A DNA stretch of 64,000 nucleotides from Mycolicibacterium aubagnense (GTDB lineage: Bacteria > Actinomycetota > Actinomycetes > Mycobacteriales > Mycobacteriaceae). Shown piece by piece: positions 34,124 through 44,429 of this stretch. The stretch spans positions 5,022,001-5,086,000 of the forward strand of contig NZ_AP022577.1 of the NCBI RefSeq assembly GCF_010730955.1. The letters run 5' to 3'. Within the stretch, counting starts at the first letter, position 1; each line of letters starts with the position of its first letter. A program made the translations under genes and the position numbers. The notes beneath the pieces were generated by a model, which did no database searches, was not told the DNA's origin, and worked only from the letters and a program-made list of their open reading frames with translations.

Positions 34124-34936
34124 ATGGCGACGCATGACATCGCGACCAGCCTCGGCACCCTGCATCTTGACGTCACCGGCTCCGGTGACCCGATCCTGCT
34201 GATGCCCAGCCTGCTGACCGACCACACGCTCTACGCCGCGCAGGTGGCCCACTTCTCCGGTAGATACACCACGATCGCGGTCGACCCGCCCGGGCAGGGA
34301 CGCAGCCAGCCGCTGCGCGGCGCCTTCACCTTCGAGGAGAGTGCTCGGGCATATGTCGACGTCCTGGACGGGCTGGGGCTGCCGTGGGCACATCTGGTGG
34401 GCAATTCGTGGGGCGCCATGATCGGCGGCGCGATCTCTGCGATCTTCCCGGACCGGGTCGGGTGCGCCGTACTGCTCAACGGCACCGCATCGGAGGGGCC
34501 TCGATGGGATCGTCTGCAGCTCGCGCTGGCGGCGCGGCTGACCCGACTGGCCGGGCGCCCACTCTTCGTGCGGTCGACGGTGGTGCCGCGCTTCCTCGGG
34601 GTGACCACCCGCCGGCAGCGTCGCGACCTGGTCGACGGACTCGTGGGAATGATCAGGCGCAACAACGCGCGGTCCGCCAGCTTTGCGGTGGAGAGCATCG
34701 TGGTCCGGCGTCCGGACCAGCACGCGTTGTTCGGCCGCATCGGCGTTCCCACGCTCGTGGTCGCCGGCCGTGAAGACGAGAGCTTTCCGGTCGCCGAAGT
34801 GCGCCGGATGGCCGAGGCGATTCCGGGCTCGGAACTGGTGGTCCTGGAGCAGGTCGGGCACCTGGCCGCATATGAGGCGCCGGACACCGTCAACGCTCTC
34901 ATCGACGACTTCCTCGACCGCCACCGCCGCCGATAA
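34124..34936 (+). CDS. Alpha/beta-fold hydrolase
   Basis: A 270-residue serine hydrolase of unknown substrate. It has the nucleophile elbow GNSWGAM (Ser near 91), an oxyanion region before it (PSLLTDHTLY), the acid Asp in AGREDESFPV (about 210-219) and the catalytic His in QVGHLAAYE (about 245). Length and motifs fit the AB hydrolase-1 family of 3-oxoadipate enol-lactonase-like enzymes. ATG start. A strong palindrome separates it from rpfE; the S9 peptidase follows after 40 bp. Confidence 0.88.
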   Translation: MATHDIATSLGTLHLDVTGSGDPILLMPSLLTDHTLYAAQVAHFSGRYTTIAVDPPGQGRSQPLRGAFTFEESARAYVDVLDGLGLPWAHLVGNSWGAMIGGAISAIFPDRVGCAVLLNGTASEGPRWDRLQLALAARLTRLAGRPLFVRSTVVPRFLGVTTRRQRRDLVDGLVGMIRRNNARSASFAVESIVVRRPDQHALFGRIGVPTLVVAGREDESFPVAEVRRMAEAIPGSELVVLEQVGHLAAYEAPDTVNALIDDFLDRHRRR

Positions 34937-34976
34937 TCGGGTGAGGCGCCGAGCCGTCATGTGCTAACAACGGAGT

Positions 34977-36956
34977 ATGGCCGTGACCCCGTTCGATGAC
35001 CTGGATGCCTACCTCCGTCTGCCCCGGGTGTCCGGGCTCGCAGTGTCGCCCGACGGCCGTCGCGTCGTCACGATGATCAGTGAGCTGACTGACAAGGGCA
35101 ACGAATTTGTCACCGCAGCTTGGGAACTCGACCCGGACGGGCAGCGCGACGCGCGCAGGCTGACGTACGGGGCCAAAGGGGAGTCCCAGCCGGCCTTCAC
35201 CGCGGCCGGCGATCTGCTGTTCGTCGCGGCACGAGCCACCGATTCCGACGACGATCCGCCCGCGGCGCTGTGGCGCTTACCGGCGAACGGCGGTGAAGCG
35301 CAACGGATTCTCGAGCTGTCGGGCGGCGTCAGCGCGGTGCACGCCGCCCGTTCTGCTGACGTCGTGGTGGTGACGGCGCCGATGCTCCCGTCGGCCGGCA
35401 CGCCCGACGACGACAAGCGCCTGCGCACGCTGCGCAAAGACAACAAAGTCTCGGCCATCCTGCACACCGGCTATCCGGTACGGCACTGGGATCACGACCT
35501 GGGGCCGGATCACGCGCACCTGCTCCGTGTCGAATCCGGTGCGGCTCAGGACATCACGCCGCAGCCCGGTATGGCGTTGAACGAAGCCACCGTGGATATC
35601 AGTGCCGACGGGACCTTCGCGGTCGCGTCCTGGGAGATACCCGCACCGGGGGCGGCATTGCGCAGTGTCCTGGTTCGCATCGACATCGGCACCGGCGAGC
35701 GCACGGTGATCGCCGACGACCCCGGTGCCGACCTGGGCGGCCCGGCGATCTCGCCCGATGGCAGCGCGGTCGCTTTCCTCCGCGAGACGCATTCGACGCC
35801 GAATCGAGCACCGCGGATCACCTTGTGCCGCCAGGCCTTCGGTGGCGAGCCGGTGGAGCTCACCACGCAGTGGGACCGCTGGCCGACGTCGGTGCGGTGG
35901 TCGCACGACGGATCGACGCTGTTGGTGACGGCCGACGACAACGGCCGCGCTCCGATCTTCACCGTCGACCCGGCGAGCGGAGCGGTCAGTCAATTGACCC
36001 ACGATGACTTCGCCTACGGCGAGGTACGCCCCGTCGCGGGCGGTGTGGTGTATGCCCTGCGCAGCAGTTACCTGACCCCGCCGCATCCGGTCCGGGTGGA
36101 CGCCTCCGGCGCCGTCACGGTGCTGCCGTGCGTCGAAATTCCCGAATTGCCAGGTGAACTGGTCGAGCTGACGGCGACGACGGACGACGGCATGGCCGTT
36201 CGGTCCTGGTTGACACTGCCTGCCGGCGACACGCCGGCACCGCTGCTGCTGTGGGTGCACGGCGGACCGGTGGGCAGCTGGAACACCTGGCACTGGCGCT
36301 GGAATCCGTGGCTGCTCACCGCGCTCGGCTACGCGGTGCTGATGCCGGACCCGGCGCTGTCGACCGGATATGGTCAGGACTTCATCCAACGTGGCTGGGG
36401 TGCTTGGGGTTTCGCGCCGTTCACCGACTTGATGGCTGCCGTCGACGGCGCCTGCGGCCACCCGCGCGTCGACGCCGGCCGGATCGCGGCGATGGGCGGC
36501 TCGTTCGGTGGCTACATGGCCAACTGGATCGCCGGGCACACCGACCGGTTCGCCGCGATCGTCACCCACGCCAGCCTGTGGGCCCTGGACCAATTCGGGC
36601 CGACCACCGACGGCGCCTACTGGTGGGCCCGCGAGATGACACCCGAGATGGCCGAACGCAATTCGCCGCACCGCCACGTCGAGAACATCACGACCCCGAT
36701 GCTCGTGATCCACGGGGACAAGGACTATCGGGTCCCGATCGGCGAAGGCCTGCGGTTGTGGAACGACCTGCTGACCAGGTCGGGGCTGCCCGCCGACGAC
36801 ACCGGCGCCACCGCGCACCGCTACCTCTACTACCCGTCGGAAGGGCACTGGATCGCCGCGCCGCAGCACGCCAAGATCTGGTACCAGGTGGTGACGGCGT
36901 TCCTGTCCGAGCACGTCCTGAAGGAACACATCGACCTGCCGGAGACCCTCGGCTGA
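34977..36956 (+). CDS. S9 family prolyl-oligopeptidase-type peptidase
   Basis: A 659-residue cytosolic peptidase of the acylaminoacyl-peptidase/dipeptidyl-peptidase type. An N-terminal beta-propeller (about 10-400, with repeated SPDG/SADG/SHDG blade motifs) is followed by a catalytic alpha/beta-hydrolase domain with LWVHGGP, the nucleophile in GGSFGGYMANW (Ser near 511), Asp in HGDKDYRVP and His in SEGHWI. No signal peptide is seen. It would cleave small peptides or N-acylated residues; specificity cannot be read from sequence. Confidence 0.92.
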   Translation: MAVTPFDDLDAYLRLPRVSGLAVSPDGRRVVTMISELTDKGNEFVTAAWELDPDGQRDARRLTYGAKGESQPAFTAAGDLLFVAARATDSDDDPPAALWRLPANGGEAQRILELSGGVSAVHAARSADVVVVTAPMLPSAGTPDDDKRLRTLRKDNKVSAILHTGYPVRHWDHDLGPDHAHLLRVESGAAQDITPQPGMALNEATVDISADGTFAVASWEIPAPGAALRSVLVRIDIGTGERTVIADDPGADLGGPAISPDGSAVAFLRETHSTPNRAPRITLCRQAFGGEPVELTTQWDRWPTSVRWSHDGSTLLVTADDNGRAPIFTVDPASGAVSQLTHDDFAYGEVRPVAGGVVYALRSSYLTPPHPVRVDASGAVTVLPCVEIPELPGELVELTATTDDGMAVRSWLTLPAGDTPAPLLLWVHGGPVGSWNTWHWRWNPWLLTALGYAVLMPDPALSTGYGQDFIQRGWGAWGFAPFTDLMAAVDGACGHPRVDAGRIAAMGGSFGGYMANWIAGHTDRFAAIVTHASLWALDQFGPTTDGAYWWAREMTPEMAERNSPHRHVENITTPMLVIHGDKDYRVPIGEGLRLWNDLLTRSGLPADDTGATAHRYLYYPSEGHWIAAPQHAKIWYQVVTAFLSEHVLKEHIDLPETLG

Positions 36957-37052
36957 GTCTGATTTGCCGCACTCGCCCCCGCAAGCGGGAGGTACCCCCA
37001 CATCGCGGCTCGTTCCTCGCCGCTTGATCGTCGTACGGCTAGGTTGAGCAGC

Positions 37053-38312
37053 ATGACTGCACCGCAGCGCGAATTCGACATCGTTCTCTACGGCGCCACC
37101 GGCTTCGTCGGGAAGCTGACCGCCCAATATCTGGCCGAGCATGGAGGGGCCGCGCGGATCGCGCTGGCCGGCCGGTCAATGGACAAACTGGCCGCGGTCC
37201 GGGACTCCCTCGGCGCGGCCGGTCAGGGCTGGGGACTGATCCACGCCGATGCCTCGTCGCAGCAGAGCCTGGATGCGATGGCGGCCCGGACCCAGGTGGT
37301 CGTCACCACGGTCGGTCCGTACCTGAAGTATGGCCTGCCGCTGGTGGCCGCGTGTGCGGCGGCCGGCACCGACTACGCCGACCTCACCGGGGAGAGCCTG
37401 TTCATCCGGGAGAGCATCGACCTGTTCCACAAGCAGGCCGCCGATACGGGTGCCCGCATCGTGCACTCCTGCGGATTCGATTCCATCCCTTCGGATCTCA
37501 CCGTCTACGCGCTGTACAAGGCGGCCCAGGCCGACGGAGCCGGGGAGCTCACCGACACCGACTACGTGCTGCGTGGCTTCTCCGGTGGCGTCTCGGGCGG
37601 CACCGTCGCCTCAATGCTGGAGTTGTTCTCACTGACGTCCGGCGACGAGGAGCTGCGTCGGACCATGATGGACCCCTACACGCTGACCACCGATCGCGCC
37701 GCCGAGCCGGAAGTGGGCCACCAGTCCGACACCCCGTGGCGTCGCGGTCGGGACATCGCGCCGGAGCTCGCCGGCACCTGGACCGGCGCCTTCGTCATGG
37801 CGGTGGCGAACACGCGCATCGTGCGGCGCACCAATGCGCTGCTGGACTGGCACTACGGCCGCCGGTTCCGGTACGCGGAGCACATGAGCCTGGGGTCGTC
37901 GCCCATCGCTCCCGTCGCCTCGGCGCTGGGTACCGCGGTCAACGCGGCCGTGATGAACCTCGGCAGTCGCTTCTTCAACAAGCTGCCCCGTGGCCTCATC
38001 GACCGGGTCGTCCCGAAGCCGGGCACCGGACCCAGCGAGCAGGCCCGGGACAACGGTCACTACCGCGTCGAGACGTACACCCGCACCACCAGTGGCGCCC
38101 GGTACCGCTCCGTCATGGCTCAGCAGGGTGACCCGGGCTACAAGGCCACCGCGGTGTTGCTGGGGGAGTGCGGCTTGGCGCTGGCGCTCGACCGCGACCG
38201 GCTTTCGGACTTGACGGGCGTCCTGACCCCGGCCGCCGCCATGGGCGACGTGCTCCTCACCCGGCTGCCGGCCGCCGGCGTCACGTTCGAAACCGAAGCG
38301 CTGGGGCGCTGA
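37053..38312 (+). CDS. Saccharopine dehydrogenase-like (trans-acting enoyl reductase type), Rv2449c homologue
   Basis: A 419-residue NAD(P)-binding protein with the Rossmann motif VLYGATGFVGK near the N-terminus and the conserved HSCGFDSIPSDL segment of the saccharopine dehydrogenase-like family. Mycobacterial members include the trans-acting enoyl reductase Rv2953, which works with polyketide synthases on envelope lipids. Rv2449c has no assigned reaction. A TAGGTT -10 (37040-37045) lies 7 nt before the ATG, so a leaderless start at 37053 is preferred over a TTG at 37044. Position before valS is conserved. Confidence 0.9.
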   Translation: MTAPQREFDIVLYGATGFVGKLTAQYLAEHGGAARIALAGRSMDKLAAVRDSLGAAGQGWGLIHADASSQQSLDAMAARTQVVVTTVGPYLKYGLPLVAACAAAGTDYADLTGESLFIRESIDLFHKQAADTGARIVHSCGFDSIPSDLTVYALYKAAQADGAGELTDTDYVLRGFSGGVSGGTVASMLELFSLTSGDEELRRTMMDPYTLTTDRAAEPEVGHQSDTPWRRGRDIAPELAGTWTGAFVMAVANTRIVRRTNALLDWHYGRRFRYAEHMSLGSSPIAPVASALGTAVNAAVMNLGSRFFNKLPRGLIDRVVPKPGTGPSEQARDNGHYRVETYTRTTSGARYRSVMAQQGDPGYKATAVLLGECGLALALDRDRLSDLTGVLTPAAAMGDVLLTRLPAAGVTFETEALGR

Positions 38313-38411
38313 TTCGCGCAGCAAGCGCGGAAGTGCTGTGCCGCGTCGCCGACCCGGCTAGTGTCGGCGACGAGGTTTCACACACATCCCGGGGACATGA
38401 GGTGGAAAGCC

Positions 38412-39035
38412 ATGGCTGGTCTTGACGAACTGCTCAATCAGATTCCGACACAAGAGATTGCGGCCAAACTGGGTGCGGATGAAGGCGAGGTGAACAGCGC
38501 CGTACAACAGCTGGTGCCGCTGCTGGTGGGCGGTCTGCAACACACCGCGCAGGACCCCGATAACGCGGCCGGCATCGAGCACGATGCCACCGACCACGCG
38601 GCGAGCGGACTGCTCGACGGTGGCGTCACCGTCGAGCAGGTGAACCAGGACCAGGGCGCCGACGCCATCGCGAAGATCTTCGGCGGCAATGACAGCGGTC
38701 AGGTCGCGTCCGCACTGGCCGGCGGCGGCGCCGGCAACAGTGAGCTGATCCAGAAGTTGTTGCCCATCCTGGCGCCCATCGTGCTGGCGTACATCGGCAA
38801 GCAGCTCGGCGGTGGCGGGGCGTCGACCCCCGCGGCGTCCGGCGGCGGTCTCGGCGACGTGCTGGGCAACATCCTCGGCGGGGCGCTGGGGGGTAACAAC
38901 GCCGGCGGCAAGACGAACTCCGGGGACAACCCGCTGGGGAGCATTCTGGGCAGTGTCCTCGGCGGCGGTGGCAACCAGGGCGCCGGCGGCGTGCTCGGCA
39001 GTGTCCTCGGCGGGTTGTTCGGCAACCGCAAGTAG
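38412..39035 (+). CDS. DUF937 domain protein
   Basis: A 207-residue protein of unknown function. The N-terminal DUF937/YidB-like helical region (about 1-125, LDELLNQIPTQEIAAKLG, VNSAVQQLVPLLVGGL) is followed by a Gly/Asn-rich tail with repeated GLGDVLGNILGGALGG and GSVLGGGG units. There is no signal peptide. The ATG at 38412 is chosen for its GAGGTGG Shine-Dalgarno and because the family signature starts at once; an in-frame upstream GTG at 38361 adds an unconserved leader. It lies between the Rv2449c homologue and valS. Confidence 0.85.
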   Translation: MAGLDELLNQIPTQEIAAKLGADEGEVNSAVQQLVPLLVGGLQHTAQDPDNAAGIEHDATDHAASGLLDGGVTVEQVNQDQGADAIAKIFGGNDSGQVASALAGGGAGNSELIQKLLPILAPIVLAYIGKQLGGGGASTPAASGGGLGDVLGNILGGALGGNNAGGKTNSGDNPLGSILGSVLGGGGNQGAGGVLGSVLGGLFGNRK

Positions 39036-39099
39036 TTCTCCGCGCGGCGGTAAATGTGCCGCTTGCCGGGCGCATTTAGGTCAGGTCGCGGCGCTTACC

Positions 39100-39105
39100 T
39101 AGAAT
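39100..39105 (+). promoter_or_regulatory. -10 box of leaderless valS
   Basis: TAGAAT ends 6 nt before the GTG start of valS. No T-box or leader peptide is possible with this geometry. Confidence 0.6.
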
Positions 39106-39111
39106 TGGCCG

Positions 39112-41799
39112 GTGACTGCCAGCGATACACCTGATCCCACGACCGTGAATGCGGCCTCCGATGCGGAGATTGCCCTGCCCAAATCGTGGGATCCGAGCGC
39201 GGTAGAAGCTGACATGTACCAGCGCTGGGTCGACGCCGGGTACTTCACCGCCGACCCGACCAGCGACAAGCCGCCGTACTCCATCGTGCTGCCGCCGCCG
39301 AACGTCACCGGCAGCCTGCACATGGGCCACGCCCTCGACCACACCCTGATGGACGCGCTGACCCGGCGAAAGCGCATGCAGGGTTTCGAGGTGCTGTGGT
39401 TGCCTGGCATGGACCACGCCGGCATCGCGACGCAGACCCTGGTCGAGAAGCAGCTCGCCGCCGGCGGCCAAACCAAAGAAGACTTCGGCCGCGAGGGCTT
39501 CGTCGAGAAGGTCTGGGAATGGAAGCGCGAGTCCGGCGGCACCATCGGCGGCCAGATGCGGCGCCTGGGCGACGGTGTCGACTGGAGCCGGGATCGGTTC
39601 ACCATGGACGAAGGCCTGTCGCGGGCCGTCCGCACCATCTTCAAGCGGCTGTTCGACGCCGGGCTCATCTACCGCGCCGAGCGGCTGGTCAACTGGTCGC
39701 CGGTTCTGGAGACCGCGATCTCCGACCTCGAGGTGAAGTACGACGACGTCGAGGGCGAACTCGTGTCGTTCCGGTACGGCTCGATGAACGACGCGGAACC
39801 CCACATCGTGGTGGCCACCACGCGACTCGAGACGATGTTGGGTGACACCGCCATCGCCGTGCACCCAGAGGACGAGCGCTACCGCGCGCTGGTCGGCAGC
39901 ACGCTGCCGCACCCGTTCCTGGATCGCGACATCATCATCGTGGCCGACGAGCACGTCGACCCCGAATTCGGTACCGGCGCAGTCAAAGTCACGCCCGCGC
40001 ACGATCCGAACGACTTCGAGATCGGCCTGCGGCACAACCTGGCGATGCCGACCATCATGGACACCAAGGGTGCGATCGCCGGTACCGGAACCGAATTCGA
40101 CGGAATGGACCGCTTCGAGGCCCGCGTCAAGGTGCGCGAGAAGCTGGCCGCCGAGGGCCGGATCGTCGCCGAGAAGCGGCCGTACCTGCACAGCGTCGGG
40201 CACTCCGAGCGCAGCGGCGAGGCCATCGAGCCGCGGCTGTCCATGCAGTGGTGGGTCAAGGTGGAGTCGCTGGCCAAGGCGGCGGGTGACGCAGTCCGTA
40301 ACGGCGACACCGTGATTCACCCGGCCAGCCTGGAGCCGCGTTGGTTCGCCTGGGTCGACGACATGCACGACTGGTGCATCTCGCGGCAGCTCTGGTGGGG
40401 ACACCGCATCCCGATCTGGCACGGCCCGGACGGCGAGACCGTCTGCGTCGGCCCGGACGAGGAGCCGCCGGCCGGCTGGGAGCAGGACCCCGACGTGCTC
40501 GACACTTGGTTCTCGTCGGCGCTGTGGCCGTTCTCCACCATGGGCTGGCCGGACAAGACGCCTGAACTCGAGAAGTTCTATCCGACAACGGTTCTGGTGA
40601 CCGGATACGACATCCTGTTCTTCTGGGTGGCCCGGATGATGATGTTCGGCACCTTCGTGGCCGACGACCCGGTCCTGGGCGGATGCGCCGGTGGATCTCA
40701 AGTGCCGTTTCGTAATGTCTTCCTGCACGGCCTGATTCGCGATCAGTTCGGCCAGAAGATGAGCAAGTCCAAGGGCAACGGTATCGACCCGCTGGACTGG
40801 GTGGAGACGTTCGGCGCCGACGCGCTGCGCTTCACCCTGGCTCGCGGTGCCAGTCCCGGCGGCGACCTGTCGATCGGTGAGGACCACGCCCGCGCGTCCC
40901 GCAACTTCGCGACCAAGCTGTTCAACGCAACGCGTTTCGCGATGATGAATGGCGCGGCCCCGGCTGAGCTGCCGGCGGCTGCTGAGCTCACCGACGCCGA
41001 CCGCTGGATTCTGGGCCGGCTCGAAGAGGTCCGCGTCGACGTAGATGACTCGCTCGACACTTATCAGTTCAGCCGCGCCTGCGAGGCGCTGTACCACTTC
41101 GCGTGGGACGAGTTCTGTGACTGGTACCTGGAGCTCGCGAAAGCCCAACTGTTCGAAGGTGGTTCGCGCGCAGAGCACACCAAGGCCGTGCTGGCCGCCG
41201 TGCTCGACGTGCTGCTCAAGCTGCTGCACCCGGTGATGCCGTTCGTCACCGAGGCGCTGTGGAAGTCGCTGAGCGGTGGCGAGTCGGTGGTCATCGCGCA
41301 GTGGCCGCGGGCATCCGGTGTCGAGCTCGATGAGGTGTCCGCCGGCCGGATCACCGACATGCAGAAGCTGATCACCGAGGTGCGCCGGTTCCGCAGCGAC
41401 CAGGGCCTCAACGACCGGCAGAAGGTGCCTGCCCGCCTGGTGGGTATCAGCGAAGCAGACCTGGACGCCCAGGTCGCCGCGGTGACGTCCCTGGCCTGGC
41501 TGACCGAACCGGCTGCCGACTTCAACCCCTCCGCGGCCGTGGAGGTCCGGCTGTCGAAGGGCACCGTCGTGGTCGAGGTGGACACCTCGGGCACGGTCGA
41601 CGTCGCCGCCGAGCGTCGTCGGCTGGAGAAGGACCTGGCTGCCGCGCAGAAGGAACTCGCCCAGACCACAGGCAAATTGGGCAACGAGGCGTTCCTGGCA
41701 AAGGCTCCCGAAGATGTGGTCGCCAAGATTCGGGGTCGCCAGCAGCTGGCCTCCGAAGAGGTCGACCGGATCAACGCCCGGCTGGCCGGTCTGCGATGA
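39112..41799 (+). CDS. valS: Valyl-tRNA synthetase
   Basis: An 895-residue class I aminoacyl-tRNA synthetase charging tRNA-Val. The HIGH-type motif is [11 protein letters not shown] (about 64-74), the editing CP1 domain lies at about 190-400 and the KMSKSKGN loop is near 550. A C-terminal coiled-coil arm (about 830-895, [17 protein letters not shown]) is typical of ValRS. The GTG start is leaderless. It overlaps folC by ATGA. Confidence 0.98.
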   Translation: MTASDTPDPTTVNAASDAEIALPKSWDPSAVEADMYQRWVDAGYFTADPTSDKPPYSIVLPPPNVTGSLHMGHALDHTLMDALTRRKRMQGFEVLWLPGMDHAGIATQTLVEKQLAAGGQTKEDFGREGFVEKVWEWKRESGGTIGGQMRRLGDGVDWSRDRFTMDEGLSRAVRTIFKRLFDAGLIYRAERLVNWSPVLETAISDLEVKYDDVEGELVSFRYGSMNDAEPHIVVATTRLETMLGDTAIAVHPEDERYRALVGSTLPHPFLDRDIIIVADEHVDPEFGTGAVKVTPAHDPNDFEIGLRHNLAMPTIMDTKGAIAGTGTEFDGMDRFEARVKVREKLAAEGRIVAEKRPYLHSVGHSERSGEAIEPRLSMQWWVKVESLAKAAGDAVRNGDTVIHPASLEPRWFAWVDDMHDWCISRQLWWGHRIPIWHGPDGETVCVGPDEEPPAGWEQDPDVLDTWFSSALWPFSTMGWPDKTPELEKFYPTTVLVTGYDILFFWVARMMMFGTFVADDPVLGGCAGGSQVPFRNVFLHGLIRDQFGQKMSKSKGNGIDPLDWVETFGADALRFTLARGASPGGDLSIGEDHARASRNFATKLFNATRFAMMNGAAPAELPAAAELTDADRWILGRLEEVRVDVDDSLDTYQFSRACEALYHFAWDEFCDWYLELAKAQLFEGGSRAEHTKAVLAAVLDVLLKLLHPVMPFVTEALWKSLSGGESVVIAQWPRASGVELDEVSAGRITDMQKLITEVRRFRSDQGLNDRQKVPARLVGISEADLDAQVAAVTSLAWLTEPAADFNPSAAVEVRLSKGTVVVEVDTSGTVDVAAERRRLEKDLAAAQKELAQTTGKLGNEAFLAKAPEDVVAKIRGRQQLASEEVDRINARLAGLR

Positions 41800-43280
41800 C
41801 GGAACCGCGGCCCCGGTTCGATGGCGCCACTGGCGCGGCTCCGACGCCCGACGAGATCGCCGAGCTGCTGCAGGTCGAGTACCTGCTCGACCAGCGGTGG
41901 CCGGAGACGAAGATCGAGCCGAGCACGGTGCGCATCGAGGCGCTGCTGGAGATGCTCGGCTCGCCGCAGCGCGGCTACCCGAGCATCCACGTGGCCGGCA
42001 CCAACGGCAAGACCTCGGTCACCCGGATGATCGACGCGCTGCTGACCGCGTTCAGCCGGCGCACCGGCCGGACCACCAGCCCGCACCTGCAGGCCGCCAC
42101 CGAGCGCATCGCGATCGACGGAAAGCCCATCAGCCCAGCGCAATACGTCGCGACCTACGCCGAGATCGAACCGTTCGTCGAGATCGTCGACCGCCAGTCG
42201 GAAGCCGGCGAACTGGGGGAGCCGGGCCCCAAGATGAGCAAGTTCGAGGTGCTCACCGCCATGGCGTTCGCGGCCTTCGCCGATGCGCCGGTGGACGTGG
42301 CGGTCGTCGAGACCGGGCTGGGCGGACGCTGGGATGCCACCAACGTCGTCGACGCCCCGGTCGCCGTCATCACTCCGATCGGCTTGGACCACACCGACTT
42401 TCTCGGTGACACCATCGCCGCGATCGCGCGGGAGAAGGCCGGCATCATCGCCCGTCAGCAGCCCGACCTGGTACCCGCCGACACCGACCCCAGCACCGTC
42501 GCGGTGATTGCCCGCCAGGTGCCCGAGGCCATGGAAGTGCTGATGGCCCAGGCGGTTACGGCCGACGCCGCGGTCGCGCGCGAGGATTCCGAATTCGCCG
42601 TCCGTGGCCGTCAGGTCGCCATCGGTGGGCAGATGCTGGAACTGCAGGGCCTCGGTGGTGTCTACACCGACATCTTCCTGCCGTTGCACGGCGAGCATCA
42701 GGCGCACAATGCTGCGCTGGCGCTGGCCGCGGTCGAGGCGTTCTTCGGCGCCGGCGCCGACCGTCAACTCGACGTCGATACCGTGCGCGCCGGCTTCGCC
42801 GCGGTGCGCAATCCGGGTCGCCTGGAGCGGATGCGCAGTGCCCCAACGGTGTTCATCGATGCGGCGCACAACCCCGCCGGGGCCGCCGCGCTCGCCGACG
42901 CACTCCAGACGGAGTTCGAATTCCGGTTCCTGGTCGGCGTCGTCTCCGTCATGGCGGACAAGGACGTCGACGGCATCCTGACCGCGCTCGAGCCGGCGTT
43001 CGACCTGCTGGTCGTGACGCACAACGGGTCGCCGCGGGCCATGGACGTCGAATCCCTTGCCGCGCTGGCCGAGGAGCGGTTCGGTCCCGAGCGCGTCATC
43101 ACCGCGCCGAACCTGGCCGACGCCATCGAGGCGGCGACGGCGTTGGTCGAGGAATCGGGCAACGACTACGGCTCGGTCGGGGGCTCGTCCGACGGCTTCT
43201 CCGGCGCGGGCATGGTGATCACCGGTTCGGTCGTGACGGCCGGAGCGGCCCGCACCCTGTTCGGAAAGGACCCGGCGTGA
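41796..43280 (+). CDS. folC: Folylpolyglutamate synthase / dihydrofolate synthase
   Basis: A 494-residue Mur-ligase-family enzyme that adds glutamates to folates (and possibly to dihydropteroate). The ATP-binding loop is [10 protein letters not shown] (about 66-75), with the substrate region [12 protein letters not shown] and the C-terminal ligase domain [11 protein letters not shown]. Length agrees with Rv2447c. It is coupled to valS and to the next gene by 4-bp overlaps at both ends, forming the conserved valS-folC-DUF4233 operon. Confidence 0.97.
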   Translation: MTEPRPRFDGATGAAPTPDEIAELLQVEYLLDQRWPETKIEPSTVRIEALLEMLGSPQRGYPSIHVAGTNGKTSVTRMIDALLTAFSRRTGRTTSPHLQAATERIAIDGKPISPAQYVATYAEIEPFVEIVDRQSEAGELGEPGPKMSKFEVLTAMAFAAFADAPVDVAVVETGLGGRWDATNVVDAPVAVITPIGLDHTDFLGDTIAAIAREKAGIIARQQPDLVPADTDPSTVAVIARQVPEAMEVLMAQAVTADAAVAREDSEFAVRGRQVAIGGQMLELQGLGGVYTDIFLPLHGEHQAHNAALALAAVEAFFGAGADRQLDVDTVRAGFAAVRNPGRLERMRSAPTVFIDAAHNPAGAAALADALQTEFEFRFLVGVVSVMADKDVDGILTALEPAFDLLVVTHNGSPRAMDVESLAALAEERFGPERVITAPNLADAIEAATALVEESGNDYGSVGGSSDGFSGAGMVITGSVVTAGAARTLFGKDPA

Positions 43281-43654
43281 GCACCCCTAGCCAGCAGCCC
43301 GACCCGTGGAAGAGTTTCCGCGGCGTGATGGCAGGCACGCTGATCCTGGAAGTCATCGTGGTGCTGCTGGCGCTGCCGGTGGTGTCGGTGTTCCACGGGG
43401 GTCTGACGCCACTCAGCAGTGGCTACCTGATCGGCATGGCGATCGTGCTGGCGCTGCTGTCAGGGCTGCAGGGCCGGTCCTGGGCGCTGGCGGCGAACGT
43501 CGGCATTCAATTCGTGCTGATCCTCGGCGCGTTCATCGACGTGACCATCGGCGTCGTCGGCATCATTTTCCTGCTGGTCTGGGTGCTGATCCTCTACCTG
43601 CGGTCTGAGGTCAAGCGTCGCCAGGACCGCGGTCTGCTGCCTGGCCAGCAGTGA
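43277..43654 (+). CDS. DUF4233 membrane protein (Rv2446c homologue)
   Basis: A 125-residue integral membrane protein with four predicted helices (about 14-34, 46-62, 68-84, 88-108) and a basic C-terminus. Function is unknown. It invariably follows folC in actinobacteria and is coupled to it here by GTGA, suggesting a link to folate or cell-envelope physiology; this is inference from context. Confidence 0.92.
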   Translation: MSTPSQQPDPWKSFRGVMAGTLILEVIVVLLALPVVSVFHGGLTPLSSGYLIGMAIVLALLSGLQGRSWALAANVGIQFVLILGAFIDVTIGVVGIIFLLVWVLILYLRSEVKRRQDRGLLPGQQ

Positions 43655-43703
43655 CTTCTGCCCGAATCGCTGGATTCGGTTACTGACTAGTACGCTGTCC
43701 GCC

Positions 43704-44114
43704 GTGACTGAGCAGACCCTTGTTTTGATCAAGCCCGACGGCGTCAAGCGCAACCTGATCGGCGAAATCATCAGCCGAATCGAGCGCAAGGGCCTGACCT
43801 TTGCTGCTCTCGAGCTGAAGACTGTCAGCGTGGAGCTGGCGACCAAGCACTACGCCGAGCACGAGGACAAGCCCTTCTTCGGCGACCTGCTGGAATTCAT
43901 CACCTCGGGCCCGGTTGTGGCCGCGATCGTCGAGGGCCCGCGCGCCGTCGCCGCCTTCCGGCAAATCGCCGGCGGCACCGACCCGGTGGAGAAGGCCGCG
44001 ACCGGCACCATCCGTGGTGACCTGGCCCTGATCACCCAGGACAACCTGGTTCACGGCTCGGATTCCCCGGAGTCCGCGGCCCGCGAAATCGCCCTCTGGT
44101 TCCCCGGTAACTGA
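43704..44114 (+). CDS. ndk: Nucleoside diphosphate kinase
   Basis: A 136-residue enzyme that equilibrates nucleoside di- and triphosphates. The phosphorylated histidine is His117 in [10 protein letters not shown], with the N-terminal [12 protein letters not shown]. Length is standard. The GTG start lies 7 nt after a TACGCT -10 (43691-43696), consistent with a leaderless transcript separate from the folC operon. Confidence 0.98.
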   Translation: MTEQTLVLIKPDGVKRNLIGEIISRIERKGLTFAALELKTVSVELATKHYAEHEDKPFFGDLLEFITSGPVVAAIVEGPRAVAAFRQIAGGTDPVEKAATGTIRGDLALITQDNLVHGSDSPESAAREIALWFPGN

Positions 44115-44124
44115 CACTGTGGTC

Positions 44125-44149
44125 CGCCGGTAGCTGAGCTACCGGCGGC
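44125..44149 (+). terminator. Hairpin after ndk
   Basis: CCGCCGGTAGCT-G-AGCTACCGGCGG is a perfect 12-bp inverted repeat 10 bp after the ndk stop, without a T-tract. Confidence 0.65.
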
Positions 44150-44178
44150 ACCTCGTCGGAGATTGGCCGGCGATGTGG

Positions 44179-44429
44179 GATACTGGCGTACGGGTGACCT
44201 GCTTCATACCAGGAGCGGACGCCCGGATGAAGACTTAGACGACGCGACCACCCGGAGAAATCCGAGTGCGGCGCCGACCGTCCAGCCATCATTCAGCCAG
44301 GCACCGAGGGCTCCCCATGGGCCGCTAGGTGCGAGACCACAACAATCTCGGGAGAAGTTCCCCGAGCCAATACAAGAAGCCCTCGCGTGGCCGCGTCGCA
44401 CGACGCGCCCGGGGGCTTGAGGAGAATAC
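44179..44429 (+). promoter_or_regulatory. rne promoter and long 5' leader
   Basis: A GATACT -10 box (44179-44184) in the 315-bp ndk-rne gap would start transcription near 44190, giving a leader of about 240 nt. A long 5' UTR of similar size is known for rne in M. smegmatis, where RNase E is subject to autoregulation. The leader contains GCCCTCGCGTGGCCGCG-type paired segments and ends with a GAGGAGA Shine-Dalgarno. Confidence 0.55.

Noticed and set aside
35277..37142. A 621-residue minus-strand frame over the S9 peptidase
   Set aside because: Shadow of the peptidase gene; no domain recognised.
41064..43022. A 652-residue minus-strand frame over valS and folC
   Set aside because: Antisense to two conserved genes with clear motifs; Arg/Gly/Asp-rich shadow composition.
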